DNA from: Flagellimonas lutimaris
Lineage (GTDB): Bacteria; Bacteroidota; Bacteroidia; Flavobacteriales; Flavobacteriaceae
Assembly (NCBI RefSeq): GCF_003581615.1
Contig: NZ_QXFH01000069.1
Span: forward strand, 69,501-133,500
Direction of reading: 5' to 3'
DNA: 64,000 nucleotides
Shown piece after piece: positions 1 through 8,153 of this stretch (positions are counted from its first letter, which is position 1; every line of letters begins with the position of its first letter). Position numbers and translations under genes: made by a program. The notes below the pieces were generated by a model. That model was not told the origin of the DNA and searched no databases. It saw only the letters and a list, made by a program, of their open reading frames with translations.

Positions 1-353
1 TCTCGTTGTTCATAAACAGTTTTGATACGCTCAAAAAGCCCTTGGTTCAGAGTGATGTCATTGCTGAACTCTGACAAAAGGGGGGATACTTCTTGGGCGA
101 TTTTCTGAATTTCCTCATTGGTCTCCGCAGAATTCAAGTTGAAAAAAACACTGGAGATACGGTCCAATTGTTGTCCGGAAAAATCCAAAGCTTCCAACGT
201 ATTTTTAAAAGTCGGTGGCTCCGGGTTATGTACAATAGCATCGATTTCCTTTTTGGTGTCCTCAATAGCTTGAAGAAAGGCAGGTTTAAAATGTTCGTTT
301 TTTATTTTTGAAAATGGAGCTTGATTAAAAGGCTCCAAAAGTGGATTGCTCAT
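1..353 (-). CDS. M3 family metallopeptidase, N-terminal part (truncated by window edge)
   Basis: I translated the minus strand from the ATG at 353 and obtained about 117 open residues beginning MSNPLLEPFNQAPFSKIKNE, which run off the window edge. This resembles the N-terminus of M3 oligopeptidases (peptidyl-dipeptidase Dcp / oligopeptidase A), which cut short peptides in cytoplasm or periplasm with a zinc HExxH site. That catalytic site lies outside the window, so activity cannot be judged. The start lies 5 bp after the EF-hand gene, suggesting the last visible gene of the purK-purE operon. No signal peptide is evident, which favours a cytoplasmic enzyme. Confidence 0.7.
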   Translation of the reverse strand, partial: MSNPLLEPFNQAPFSKIKNEHFKPAFLQAIEDTKKEIDAIVHNPEPPTFKNTLEALDFSGQQLDRISSVFFNLNSAETNEEIQKIAQEVSPLLSEFSNDITLNQGLFERIKTVYEQR

Positions 354-358
354 ACTTT

Positions 359-751
359 TTACTTCTGTTCTTTGTTTTTAAAACGTGTTACGGTCCAATC
401 ACTCAATAAATAGGCAAAACCAATAATGGAGGAAAATACGGCCATGGTCAGCGGTGCATATAATCTAATGTTTGCTCCATAGGTTCTCCGGTTCATAGCC
501 TTGATGGCCTCTTCAGAATACTCGTTGAGGTCCACAAAGCCATTTCCATTCAAATCAAATTTACCGGCATAGTCCGAAATAAATTGCCATCGTATTTCAA
601 TATAAATTAAGAGGGCGGCATACATGGTGAAAACCAAAATGGCACTATTCCAAATCCCTTTTAGATAAGGGTTGCTCACTTTTTTTACCGTAAATCCAAA
701 AAAGGCAATGGCAAAAATCCCCAATAATATGCCAATTTGATTGTAGTTCAT
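359..751 (-). CDS. small membrane protein with one EF-hand motif
   Basis: 130 residues. Two hydrophobic segments (about residues 6-22 and 36-53) precede a soluble stretch, and a third (about 98-117) follows. Residues 66-77 form a textbook EF-hand calcium loop: D66, N68, N70, D74 and E77 occupy positions 1, 3, 5, 9 and 12. A calcium-responsive membrane protein is inferred; the partner is unknown. The gene sits 18 bp after purE and 5 bp before the M3 peptidase on the same strand, so it is probably cotranscribed with both. I do not recognise a named family. Confidence 0.75.
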   Translation of the reverse strand: MNYNQIGILLGIFAIAFFGFTVKKVSNPYLKGIWNSAILVFTMYAALLIYIEIRWQFISDYAGKFDLNGNGFVDLNEYSEEAIKAMNRRTYGANIRLYAPLTMAVFSSIIGFAYLLSDWTVTRFKNKEQK

Positions 752-769
752 GAGTGGACAAAGTTTGCG

Positions 770-1261
770 TTAGAATGTTTTCTTTACTTCTTCTGCACCT
801 TTAATGACTTTTTCCTTAAGCCCTTCTTTATAAGAAATAATGTTGTCCATAATTTCACGATTGGAGCTTCCTATTATTTGTGCAGCGAGTATACCGGCAT
901 TTTTTGCACCGTTCAAAGCTACGGTGGCTACAGGAACCCCACCGGGCATTTGTAAAATGGACAATACTGAATCCCAACCATCAATGGAGTTGCTACTTTT
1001 TACCGGAACTCCGATAACGGGTAGGGGCGATAACGATGCCACCATGCCTGGTAGATGTGCTGCGCCACCTGCTCCTGCAATAATGGCGGAATAGCCATTG
1101 GTGTGGGCACTCTTGCTAAAGCTGAACAATTTTTCAGGTGTTCTGTGGGCGGAAACAATATCCACATCCACATCAACGCCCAATTCTTTCAATATATCAA
1201 TGGCTTCTTGCATAACGGGAAGGTCGCTTGTACTTCCCATGATTACGGCTACTTTGCTCAT
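770..1261 (-). CDS. purE: N5-carboxyaminoimidazole ribonucleotide mutase
   Basis: 163 residues, the usual length for class I PurE. It moves the carboxyl group of N5-CAIR to C4, giving CAIR in de novo purine synthesis (cytoplasmic, octameric in the family). Visible signature elements are MGSTSDLPVM near the N-terminus, the SAHRTPE loop around residues 38-44, and the glycine-rich AGAGGAAHLPGM segment that binds the ribotide phosphate. It begins 3 bp after the purK stop, so the two successive enzymes are translationally close. Confidence 0.97.
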   Translation of the reverse strand: MSKVAVIMGSTSDLPVMQEAIDILKELGVDVDVDIVSAHRTPEKLFSFSKSAHTNGYSAIIAGAGGAAHLPGMVASLSPLPVIGVPVKSSNSIDGWDSVLSILQMPGGVPVATVALNGAKNAGILAAQIIGSSNREIMDNIISYKEGLKEKVIKGAEEVKKTF

Positions 1262-1264
1262 ATC

Positions 1265-2419
1265 TTATTTACTTATCACTTTAATGGTTTCTTTTACCTG
1301 CTGAGCCACTTCTCGGGCCCTGGCCATGTTTTCATCAACAATGGTTACGTGGCCCATTTTACGGAAAGGTCTTGTTTGTTTTTTACCGTAAATGTGCGGG
1401 GTAACCCCATCCATTCCCAGTATTTTTTCCATGTTTTCATAAACTACCTCACCAGTATGGCCTTCGGCACCCACCAAGTTAACCATTATTCCAGCCACTT
1501 TACTATCGGTTTTGCCAAGGGGCAAGCCTAAAATGGCGCGGATATGTTGCTCAAACTGGTTGGTATAGGCTGCTTCAATGCTGTAATGTCCACTATTGTG
1601 TGGTCTCGGGGCTGATTCGTTCACCAAAATTCTGTCGTCTTTGGTCTGGAACATTTCTACGGCCAGCAATCCTACATGTTTCATATGTTCTGAAACCTTC
1701 AAGGCAATTTCTTGGGCCTTTTTGGCCACGGTATCATCAATTCTTGCGGGGCAGATTACATATTCTACTTGATTGGCCTCCGGATGGAATTCCATCTCCA
1801 CCACAGGATAGGTTTTTACTTCACCTTTGGTGTTCCGTGCTACAACTACCGCCAATTCATTTTTAAAATCAATCATTTTTTCCGCAATGCACTCCACATT
1901 GGGCAAGTCTTTGAGGTCCTCGATCTTGCGGACGACTTTGACGCCTTGACCATCGTAACCAAATTGAGCGCTCTTCCAAACAAAAGGTAGTGAAAGCCCT
2001 CCGTTACGTATACTATCTTTGATTTCGGAAGTATAGGCAAATCGTGTAAACGGTGCCGTTGGAATATCGTGATCGGTATAGAATAATTTCTGGACCCCTT
2101 TGTTTTGAATGGTCCGCAAAGTTTTTGTCGGGGGATATACTTGAACTCCCTCATGTTCCAATTTTTCAAGGGCATCCACGTTCACGTTTTCAATTTCGAT
2201 TGTGAGCACGTCCACATCTTTTCCGAAATCATGAACGGTATCAAAATCCATCAAACTGCCTTGAACAAACTCGTTGCATGCTATTTTACAAGGCGCTTCC
2301 TCCGAAGCATCCATTACTTTGGTTTGGATATCCCATTTTCTGGTTTCGTAGAGCATCATTTTGCCCAATTGCCCACCACCTAAAATTCCTAACTTAAAAT
2401 CGGAAGAGAAAAATTGCAT
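1265..2419 (-). CDS. purK: 5-(carboxyamino)imidazole ribonucleotide synthase
   Basis: 384 residues from the ATG at 2419. PurK is an ATP-grasp ligase that makes N5-CAIR from AIR, bicarbonate and ATP, directly upstream of PurE in the pathway. The N-terminal nucleotide-fold motif is LGILGGGQLGKMM, the ATP-grasp region contains KSAQFGYDGQG, and the C-terminal part has NESAPRPHNSGH. The open frame extends 44 codons further upstream, but those codons would overlap the divergent hpt-adk start, look unlike PurK, and lie upstream of a good -7 box at 2442-2449; I therefore prefer 2419. It heads the minus-strand operon. Confidence 0.96.
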   Translation of the reverse strand: MQFFSSDFKLGILGGGQLGKMMLYETRKWDIQTKVMDASEEAPCKIACNEFVQGSLMDFDTVHDFGKDVDVLTIEIENVNVDALEKLEHEGVQVYPPTKTLRTIQNKGVQKLFYTDHDIPTAPFTRFAYTSEIKDSIRNGGLSLPFVWKSAQFGYDGQGVKVVRKIEDLKDLPNVECIAEKMIDFKNELAVVVARNTKGEVKTYPVVEMEFHPEANQVEYVICPARIDDTVAKKAQEIALKVSEHMKHVGLLAVEMFQTKDDRILVNESAPRPHNSGHYSIEAAYTNQFEQHIRAILGLPLGKTDSKVAGIMVNLVGAEGHTGEVVYENMEKILGMDGVTPHIYGKKQTRPFRKMGHVTIVDENMARAREVAQQVKETIKVISK

Positions 2420-2441
2420 TGATTTGTAAATTGAATTTGAA

Positions 2442-2449
2442 CAAAAATA
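2442..2449 (-). promoter_or_regulatory. -7 box of the purK promoter
   Basis: On the minus strand the sequence reads TATTTTTG, a perfect match to the Bacteroidota TAnnTTTG element, ending 22 bp before the chosen purK ATG. No clear -33 TTG was found at the usual distance. Confidence 0.6.
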
Positions 2450-2503
2450 CATGAAATCCACGAGGCTATAAAAGATGTGAGGGCTTAGCAGCTTTAAAAA
2501 TAT

Positions 2504-2511
2504 TATCTTTG
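2504..2511 (+). promoter_or_regulatory. -7 box of the hpt-adk promoter
   Basis: TATCTTTG matches TAnnTTTG and ends 16 bp before the TTG start at 2528. It lies back to back with the purK promoter, so purine synthesis (purKE) and salvage (hpt) diverge from one control region of roughly 110 bp. Confidence 0.6.
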
Positions 2512-2527
2512 CCAACCTGACCATAAC

Positions 2528-3643
2528 TTGAACACATTGATTAAGCTCCACGACAAGATTTTTAAACCATATTTAAAGGAAGATGAAATCCTTGCGGCCA
2601 TAGATAAAATGGCCAAGGAGATTGCTGAAGATTATAAGGATGAAACGCCTTTATTTGTTGGTGTGCTCAATGGAGCTTTTATGTTCGTGGCGGATTTTCT
2701 TAAAGCATACCAGCATCCGTGCGAAGTCTCTTTTGTGAGATTGAGCTCTTATCAAGGTTTGACTTCAACAGGGATTGTTGAGACGCTTTTGGATGTGCCA
2801 GAAGATATCGAGGGCAAGAGTGTCATTATTTTGGAAGATGTGGTGGATACCGGCCGCACCTTGAAGCAATTGGTGCATTTGTTCTCCAATACTAATGTAA
2901 AAGAATTTAAGATCGGAACACTTTTTTATAAATCCGATGTGTACAACGGTGAATACTCCATTGATTATGTAGGGCTGGAGATCCCCGACCATTTTATTGT
3001 GGGCTATGGGCTGGATTATAACGAGCTCGGCCGAAATCTTAGAGAAGTTTACGAATTAAATCAAACAGATATGATCAACCTAGTGCTTTTTGGAAAGCCA
3101 GGAGCAGGAAAAGGTACCCAAGCAGGGTTCCTAAAGGAAAAGTATAATTTGAAACACATTTCTACGGGAGATGTTTTCCGCTACAATATTAAAAATGGAA
3201 CCGGACTTGGAAAGTTGGCCAAATCCTATATTGATAAAGGTGATTTGGTGCCCGATGAGGTAACTATTGACATGCTTAAGGCTGAGGTGGAAAAAAACCC
3301 AGATGCAGCAGGTTTTATTTTTGACGGATTTCCACGAACTGCGGCGCAAGCAGAAGCATTGGACAATTTCTTGGAATCCAAGGATATGAAGGTAAATGCT
3401 ACCATTGCACTTGAAGCTGAAGATGATATTTTAGTGTCCCGTCTATTGGAAAGAGGTAAAAGTAGTGGCCGTTCCGATGATCAAGATGAAAGCAAGATTC
3501 GTAACCGTTTTGATGAGTACAATCAAAAAACAGCTCCTTTAAAAGCCTACTACGAAAAACAAGGAAAATTCCACTCCGTAAATGGAATCGGGGAGATTGA
3601 AGAGATTACCGAGCGTTTGAGCAAGGTGATCGACGCTCTATAA
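2528..3643 (+). CDS. adk: hypoxanthine phosphoribosyltransferase-adenylate kinase fusion
   Basis: 371 residues with two complete enzymes. Residues 1 to about 178 are a purine phosphoribosyltransferase: the PRPP loop IILEDVVDTGRTL is at 100-112. Residues 183-371 are adenylate kinase: P-loop FGKPGAGKGT at 188-197, the DGFPR motif at 266-270, and a short lid around GRSDDQD. The first half salvages hypoxanthine/guanine with PRPP and the second balances AMP, ADP and ATP. Hpt-Adk fusions are known in flavobacteria. No ATG is available: TTG at 2528 or the TTG at 2537 (giving the family-like start MIKLHDK) must be used. The usual adk locus beside secY is empty in this window. Confidence 0.93.
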   Translation: MNTLIKLHDKIFKPYLKEDEILAAIDKMAKEIAEDYKDETPLFVGVLNGAFMFVADFLKAYQHPCEVSFVRLSSYQGLTSTGIVETLLDVPEDIEGKSVIILEDVVDTGRTLKQLVHLFSNTNVKEFKIGTLFYKSDVYNGEYSIDYVGLEIPDHFIVGYGLDYNELGRNLREVYELNQTDMINLVLFGKPGAGKGTQAGFLKEKYNLKHISTGDVFRYNIKNGTGLGKLAKSYIDKGDLVPDEVTIDMLKAEVEKNPDAAGFIFDGFPRTAAQAEALDNFLESKDMKVNATIALEAEDDILVSRLLERGKSSGRSDDQDESKIRNRFDEYNQKTAPLKAYYEKQGKFHSVNGIGEIEEITERLSKVIDAL

Positions 3644-3677
3644 TTGATTCCCGATACATACTTTTTTAAATTAGAAT

Positions 3678-4679
3678 ATGACCGAAGGCAATTTTGTTGA
3701 TTACGTAAAAGTGCACATTTCTTCCGGAAACGGAGGTAAAGGTTCTGCGCATTTACGTCGCGAGAAATATGTGGCGAAAGGTGGTCCCGATGGTGGTGAT
3801 GGTGGTCGCGGAGGTCATGTTATTGTGAAGGGGAACAAAAACTTATGGACGCTGGTCCATTTCAAATTTAAAAAGCACTTTAAGGCCGGTCACGGAGAGC
3901 ACGGAAGTAAAAGCCGTAGCACAGGGGCCGATGGCGAGGATGTTTATATGGAAGTACCCTTGGGTACTGTGATTCGAGATACCGAAACCAATGAGATACT
4001 TTTTGAAATCACCGAAGATGGTGAAGAAAAAATTGTATTGGAAGGTGGAATGGGAGGTCTTGGAAACTGGCATTTTAAAAGTTCCACGAACCAAACCCCA
4101 AGGTATGCACAGCCGGGAATAAAGGGGCAAGAGGGACACCTGACCTTGGAGCTTAAGGTTTTGGCCGATGTGGGCCTTGTAGGTTTTCCAAATGCAGGAA
4201 AATCCACGTTGCTTTCGGTAATGACCTCGGCTAAGCCAAAAATTGCCAATTATGAGTTTACTACCCTAAAGCCCAATTTGGGCATAGTGGAATATCGGGA
4301 CTTTCAAAGTTTTGTAATGGCCGATATTCCCGGGATTATTGAAGGTGCTGCGGAAGGCAAGGGATTGGGGCATTATTTTCTACGTCACATAGAACGAAAT
4401 GCTACGCTCGTATTTTTGATTCCCGCCGATAGTAAGGATATCAGTCAGGAATATCAAATCCTGTTGGATGAGCTGAGACGATACAACCCAGAGCTGTTGG
4501 ACAAGGCAAGACTTGTAGCTATCTCTAAATGTGATATGTTGGACCAAGAGCTTATAGAGGAAATGGATGCGGATATGAAAGAGGATTTTAAGGATGTCCC
4601 CTATACCTTTATATCATCGGTGAGCGGGTTGGGAATACAGCAACTTAAAGATAGACTTTGGCAGTTGTTGAACGAATAA
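3678..4679 (+). CDS. obg: GTPase Obg/CgtA
   Basis: 333 residues. Residues 1-158 form the glycine-rich Obg fold, and residues from about 160 the G domain: G1 is GFPNAGKST at 169-177, followed by the FTTLKPNLG switch I and [12 protein letters not shown] switch II. Obg GTPases bind the large ribosomal subunit and couple its late assembly to cell growth and stress signals. The protein ends after the G domain and lacks the OCT C-terminal extension found in Bacillus-type members. It follows hpt-adk by 34 bp on the same strand and may share its transcript. Confidence 0.96.
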   Translation: MTEGNFVDYVKVHISSGNGGKGSAHLRREKYVAKGGPDGGDGGRGGHVIVKGNKNLWTLVHFKFKKHFKAGHGEHGSKSRSTGADGEDVYMEVPLGTVIRDTETNEILFEITEDGEEKIVLEGGMGGLGNWHFKSSTNQTPRYAQPGIKGQEGHLTLELKVLADVGLVGFPNAGKSTLLSVMTSAKPKIANYEFTTLKPNLGIVEYRDFQSFVMADIPGIIEGAAEGKGLGHYFLRHIERNATLVFLIPADSKDISQEYQILLDELRRYNPELLDKARLVAISKCDMLDQELIEEMDADMKEDFKDVPYTFISSVSGLGIQQLKDRLWQLLNE

Positions 4680-4699
4680 TGGGCATTCTCCTACCTACC

Positions 4700-4717
4700 T
4701 AATCAATATATTGATTA
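4700..4717. promoter_or_regulatory. 18-bp perfect palindrome, possible operator
   Basis: TAATCAATA followed at once by its reverse complement TATTGATTA, with no spacer. It lies 26 bp before the DUF4136 lipoprotein start and overlaps a -7-like TAAATTTA at 4716-4723. A homodimeric regulator could bind here; no U-tract follows, so a terminator is unlikely. Confidence 0.4.
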
Positions 4718-4743
4718 AATTTAGGTGAACCCAAATATCCATC

Positions 4744-5268
4744 ATGCGCTATTTACTTTCCATAGTGTTGGTTTTTATCCTAACGTCTTGTAGTTCCGTC
4801 AAGGTAAATTATGACTACGATAAGGGGGTGGACTTTTCAAGTTACTCTACCTACAATTATTTTTCCGACATGGAATCTGGTTTAAATCAGTTGGATGAAA
4901 GACGTCTGCTTCGAGCTTTGGATTCAACGTTGAAATCTCGAGGTTACCGATTGGCCGAAGAACCAGAGCTCTTCATCAATATTATGAGTGATGAGTACAG
5001 AAGTGCTCCAAGAAATAATGTTGGTGTTGGCATTGGGGGTGGTGGACGTAATGTTGGTGGAGGCATTTCCGTAGGATTGCCCATAGGCGGTCCCAACTTG
5101 CAGCGCAGTATCCAATTTGATTTAGTCGATGCGCAGCGAGACGCCCTTGTTTGGCAAGCTGTGGCAGAGAGTGGGTTCCGCGAGAATGCATCACCCAGTG
5201 TAAAGGAAAATCAACTACGGGCTTTGGTGAAAAAGGTGTTTTCACAATTTCCGCCAAAAGCAAAATAA
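4744..5268 (+). CDS. DUF4136 domain lipoprotein
   Basis: 174 residues. A signal sequence ends in the lipobox LTSC (Cys16), so the mature protein should be a lipid-anchored envelope protein. The body matches the DUF4136 pattern: VNYDYDKGVDFSSYSTYNYF just after the anchor, then a Gly-rich loop near residues 95-117 and a C-terminal helical end. The function of DUF4136 proteins is not known. It has its own spacer with a palindrome upstream, so it may be separately regulated from obg. Confidence 0.85.
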   Translation: MRYLLSIVLVFILTSCSSVKVNYDYDKGVDFSSYSTYNYFSDMESGLNQLDERRLLRALDSTLKSRGYRLAEEPELFINIMSDEYRSAPRNNVGVGIGGGGRNVGGGISVGLPIGGPNLQRSIQFDLVDAQRDALVWQAVAESGFRENASPSVKENQLRALVKKVFSQFPPKAK

Positions 5269-5341
5269 AGTTCAAAATCAGTCTATTAGGTTTTCTTGTT
5301 TAAAAAGAAACTGCTTTTACCGTTCGGTTGGGCCAAATTAC

Positions 5342-5373
5342 CACTTGTCATAAATCACTTTATAAGACAAGTG
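5342..5373. repeat. inverted repeat CACTTGTC ... GACAAGTG
   Basis: Perfect 8-bp arms at 5342-5349 and 5366-5373 around a 16-bp AT-rich centre. A -7-like TACTTTAG follows at 5382-5389, so the repeat occupies the place where a -33 element would sit. No U-tract follows the right arm. It may be a binding site for an activator that replaces the -33 contact, possibly the LytTR regulator encoded 1.5 kb downstream. Confidence 0.4.
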
Positions 5374-5420
5374 TTGTCCATTACTTTAGCATAGGAATTA
5401 AAATCTAAAACCGAACAGTC

Positions 5421-5474
5421 ATGATAGCACTAGCAAAATTCATCATTTCACTTTTAGTAAGTATTATTTTATAA
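5421..5474 (+). CDS. possible 17-residue hydrophobic peptide or signal-peptide relic
   Basis: ATG to TAA encodes MIALAKFIISLLVSIIL, almost entirely hydrophobic, preceded by the inverted repeat and the -7-like box. It looks like the first half of a flavobacterial lipoprotein signal peptide that stops before any lipobox, so it could be the remnant of a lost lipoprotein gene. Alternatively it is a genuine micro-peptide (toxin-like or signalling), given the LytS/LytTR genes nearby. Nothing beyond its composition and position supports either choice. Confidence 0.25.
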   Translation: MIALAKFIISLLVSIIL

Positions 5475-5504
5475 TCCGTTTAAACGAATAAAAAATTCAT
5501 CAAT

Positions 5505-5714
5505 ATGAGAAAACTGAACACGAAACAAAAAGTAATATTTGCCATGGGTGTCCTTGGTGTTCTAATAGGAATCTACGGTAGATTCAATGCATGGGAATAT
5601 ATGGATTACTTTCCGTTTTTCTATACAGGTTCAACCATGATGTGGATTGTCTTTTTGCCACAAAAAAAATCTTGTTACAATCCCTTTAGGAGAAAAGAAG
5701 CCCAAAAATCTTAG
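5505..5714 (+). CDS. small membrane protein of unknown function
   Basis: 69 residues with two hydrophobic stretches (about residues 8-24 and 34-51) and a basic C-terminal tail ending RRKEAQKS. It lies between the 17-residue ORF and the LytS kinase, 55 bp before the latter, on the same strand. The position suggests a role linked to the two-component system, as an input or a target, but no family is recognised. Confidence 0.55.
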   Translation: MRKLNTKQKVIFAMGVLGVLIGIYGRFNAWEYMDYFPFFYTGSTMMWIVFLPQKKSCYNPFRRKEAQKS

Positions 5715-5741
5715 TATAGTTTATACCGTTAAAGTTTAATG

Positions 5742-5749
5742 TAAATTTG
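5742..5749 (+). promoter_or_regulatory. -7 box of the lytS-lytR promoter, with a small upstream palindrome
   Basis: TAAATTTG is a perfect TAnnTTTG match 20 bp before the kinase ATG. In the -33 region a short palindrome, GTATA-GTT-TATAC, occupies 5714-5726, where an autoregulatory LytTR protein might bind. Confidence 0.55.
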
Positions 5750-5769
5750 GGCAATTCACGCTCAACATA

Positions 5770-6828
5770 ATGGAGTTAAGTTCAAGGAAAAGAAATATTG
5801 CATTTTGGGTTCTTCAATTGCTTGGTTGGGGTTTTATCAACTCCATAGCAGCTTTGATACCTCAGAATATAAGTTTAGAGATGACCATTTTTTCGGTCAT
5901 CGTTGGGATTTTTATAGGAGTATTTTCTACCTCCATATTACGTTGGTACCTTAAAAGAAACGTGCATTTTGATTCCTTTGGAGGCAAAGAGGTCATCAAA
6001 ATTATTGTGTCCACATTGTTGGCTTCTTTGATATTCGGCCTTTTGAATGTCTTTTTTGGATACATCTATGTAAAGTTTGGCCCGGAACTCACCGAGGCTG
6101 AAATGCACATGTTCGAGGGGTACGACAAAATTATGGTTCAGGTGTTGAACTCTGTCTTCTTGGTCGGGGCATGGGTAATCACGTATTTGGTGATTAAATT
6201 GCTCTTGAAACTGAATCAGAATAGGATAGAGCGCTTGGAATTGAACACCACTCTTAAGCAGGCCCAGTTGAATACCTTAAAGGGGCAGATTAATCCACAT
6301 TTTATGTTCAATAGCCTCAACAATATTCGTGGACTAATGCTGGAAGATGTGGATAAATCAAGAGAGATGCTCACTAAACTTTCTGAAATTATTCGATATT
6401 CCCTAACCAAAAACAACATCAACGACATTCCGGTTCATGAAGAATTGGAAGTGGTGGATAATTATATCGATTTGTCAAAGATTCAATTTGAAGATCGTCT
6501 TGAGTTTGTAAAGCAAGTAAGCGATGATACGTTGGATTTAAGAATACCTCCAATGGTGATTCAATTACTTATTGAAAACGCAGTAAAACATGGTATTTCC
6601 AACCTTAAAAATGGAGGACGAATTCTTTTGGCCATCTTCAAGAAGGATGATGACCTTTTTATCGAAGTGAAAAATACAGGAAAGCTGAAGATTTCCGAGG
6701 ATTCTACGCAGTTGGGATTAAAAAATATTGAGCAAAGGCTAAAATTGTTGTATGCTGAGCGTGCATCCTTTAAATTGGAGGAAATATCCGATGAGGTGCT
6801 GGCACAAATAAAAATTCCCTTGGCATGA
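5770..6828 (+). CDS. LytS-family sensor histidine kinase
   Basis: 352 residues. Four membrane segments (about residues 9-30, 38-60, 74-100, 123-146) are followed by a coiled linker and the His_kinase domain, whose phospho-accepting His is H177 in NPHFMFNSLNNIRG. The ATPase part shows the N-box NAVKHG and the later LGLKNIEQRL helix. There is no extracytoplasmic sensor loop of any size, so the signal is probably sensed in or at the membrane. The stop overlaps the response regulator start (ATGA), indicating coupled expression. Confidence 0.92.
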   Translation: MELSSRKRNIAFWVLQLLGWGFINSIAALIPQNISLEMTIFSVIVGIFIGVFSTSILRWYLKRNVHFDSFGGKEVIKIIVSTLLASLIFGLLNVFFGYIYVKFGPELTEAEMHMFEGYDKIMVQVLNSVFLVGAWVITYLVIKLLLKLNQNRIERLELNTTLKQAQLNTLKGQINPHFMFNSLNNIRGLMLEDVDKSREMLTKLSEIIRYSLTKNNINDIPVHEELEVVDNYIDLSKIQFEDRLEFVKQVSDDTLDLRIPPMVIQLLIENAVKHGISNLKNGGRILLAIFKKDDDLFIEVKNTGKLKISEDSTQLGLKNIEQRLKLLYAERASFKLEEISDEVLAQIKIPLA

Positions 6829-7550
6829 AAATTAGAGCGGTGATAGTTGAAGACTCCAGATTGGCGAGGAATGAGCTGAAAGAGCTCATCAAACTTCATG
6901 ATGATTTGGAGCTGGTGGGTGAAGCTGGTAATGTGGACGACGGGGTTGAATTGATTCAATCGGAATCTCCTGATTTGTTATTGCTCGATATCAACATGCC
7001 CGAAAAGGATGGCTTTGACCTATTGGAAATGTTGGACGATGTCCCCATTACCGTTTTTACTACGGCGTACGATGAGTATGCTATAAAATCGTTCGAGTAC
7101 AACGCATTGGACTACCTGCTTAAACCTGTAAGCAATAAACGCTTTGATATGGCCCTGGAAAAGGTGCGCTCCAAAATGGCGTCGAAGGGAGATGGCTCAT
7201 CGACTGAAAAAAAATTAACGTACAGTAGTCAGATATTTATAAAGGATGGTGAATCCTGTTGGTTGGTTAAGATTGGTGATATTTCTTTGTTCGAAATCGT
7301 GGGTAATTATACCCGCGTATTTTTTGAGGACAAGAAACCTATGCTGTATAAATCGCTCAACCAAGTAGAGGGAAAGTTGCCCGAGGATTCTTTTTTTAGG
7401 GCCAATCGACAACAAATCATTAATACCAATTACATAGAAAACGTAGTGCCCTGGTTCAATGGGAAATTAAAGCTCACCATGAAAAATGGGGAAGAAGTTG
7501 AGGTTTCCCGCCGACAATCCTACATTTTTAAAGACCGTATGAGTTTATAA
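6825..7550 (+). CDS. LytTR-family response regulator
   Basis: 241 residues. The receiver domain covers 1-118, with acidic pocket E9/D10, phospho-acceptor D55 in LLLLDINMP, and K100 in LLKPVS. The LytTR DNA-binding domain covers about 135-238 and contains the family pattern FFRANRQQIINTNYI. Such regulators bind direct or inverted repeats of about 9 bp. It overlaps the kinase gene by 4 bp, and the pair forms a complete phosphorelay. Likely targets are its own promoter and the small genes just upstream, an inference from position only. Confidence 0.93.
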   Translation: MKIRAVIVEDSRLARNELKELIKLHDDLELVGEAGNVDDGVELIQSESPDLLLLDINMPEKDGFDLLEMLDDVPITVFTTAYDEYAIKSFEYNALDYLLKPVSNKRFDMALEKVRSKMASKGDGSSTEKKLTYSSQIFIKDGESCWLVKIGDISLFEIVGNYTRVFFEDKKPMLYKSLNQVEGKLPEDSFFRANRQQIINTNYIENVVPWFNGKLKLTMKNGEEVEVSRRQSYIFKDRMSL

Positions 7551-7583
7551 AAAAGAAAAGGTCTAAAAAGTAATTAAATCTGA

Positions 7584-7662
7584 GTCTTGTTAGGTTGAGC
7601 GCAGTCGAAACCTTCATACCATCAGAGACGACCAATACATTTTCGACTCCGCTCGAATTGAC
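7584..7662. repeat. palindromic dispersed repeat, GAGCGCAGTCGA family
   Basis: A left arm containing TTGAGCGCAGTCGAAACC and a right arm containing TTTTCGACTCCGCTCGAA, inverted relative to each other, fill the spacer between the converging response regulator and DoxX genes. It is a diverged member of the family seen at 55987, 59288 and 63302. Confidence 0.6.
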
Positions 7663-7682
7663 AGAAAGCTACCTTTTTTGGT

Positions 7683-8060
7683 CTATGCCCGCAATATGTC
7701 TTTGTACCTATCCTTGTATCCGATCAAGACCACAATGTTCAAAATAAGCATAGCTAAAGCTGGTCCTATGTTTGCAGCATCCAATGTGGCGTGAAATAAA
7801 ACTGCGTTGACGGAAACACTCATCAAAATTAGCGCCAGCAAAGCGCCATACTTATTAAAGATAAAGGCGAGCCCGGCCAAAATCTCAACAATGGCTACAA
7901 GTTGAATTGTGCTTGTAGATGAAAGTGCGCCAAAGTATGTCATCGCTGGCTCCGACATTTCACCTCCCGCTGGGATAAAATTTAAAAACTTGTTTAGTCC
8001 AAATATTAGGACAAAAAGCCCTAAAAGGATACGAACCATCATAAAAATTTTTGAATTCAT
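7683..8060 (-). CDS. DoxX family membrane protein
   Basis: 125 residues with four predicted membrane helices (about 5-25, 48-68, 70-90, 98-116). The first helix carries the DoxX-like pattern LLGLFVLIFGLNKFLNF. Family members are small inner-membrane proteins, some tied to thiol or oxidative stress, but the reaction is generally unassigned. The gene is monocistronic here, with a repeat element downstream and the SDR gene ending 93 bp upstream. Confidence 0.85.
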   Translation of the reverse strand: MNSKIFMMVRILLGLFVLIFGLNKFLNFIPAGGEMSEPAMTYFGALSSTSTIQLVAIVEILAGLAFIFNKYGALLALILMSVSVNAVLFHATLDAANIGPALAMLILNIVVLIGYKDRYKDILRA

Positions 8061-8153
8061 AAGGCATTATTTTAATGATTATACAATAAATGTATTCAAA
8101 AATTAAACATGTGGTAATTTTTTAAGTGTTTTAATTTATTGTGAATCAGTTTT

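Noticed and set aside
5421-5474. AgrD-like autoinducer peptide for the LytTR system
   Set aside because: No cysteine or serine in a thiolactone-forming context, no acidic recognition tail and no AgrB-like protease nearby; kept only as an undefined hydrophobic ORF.
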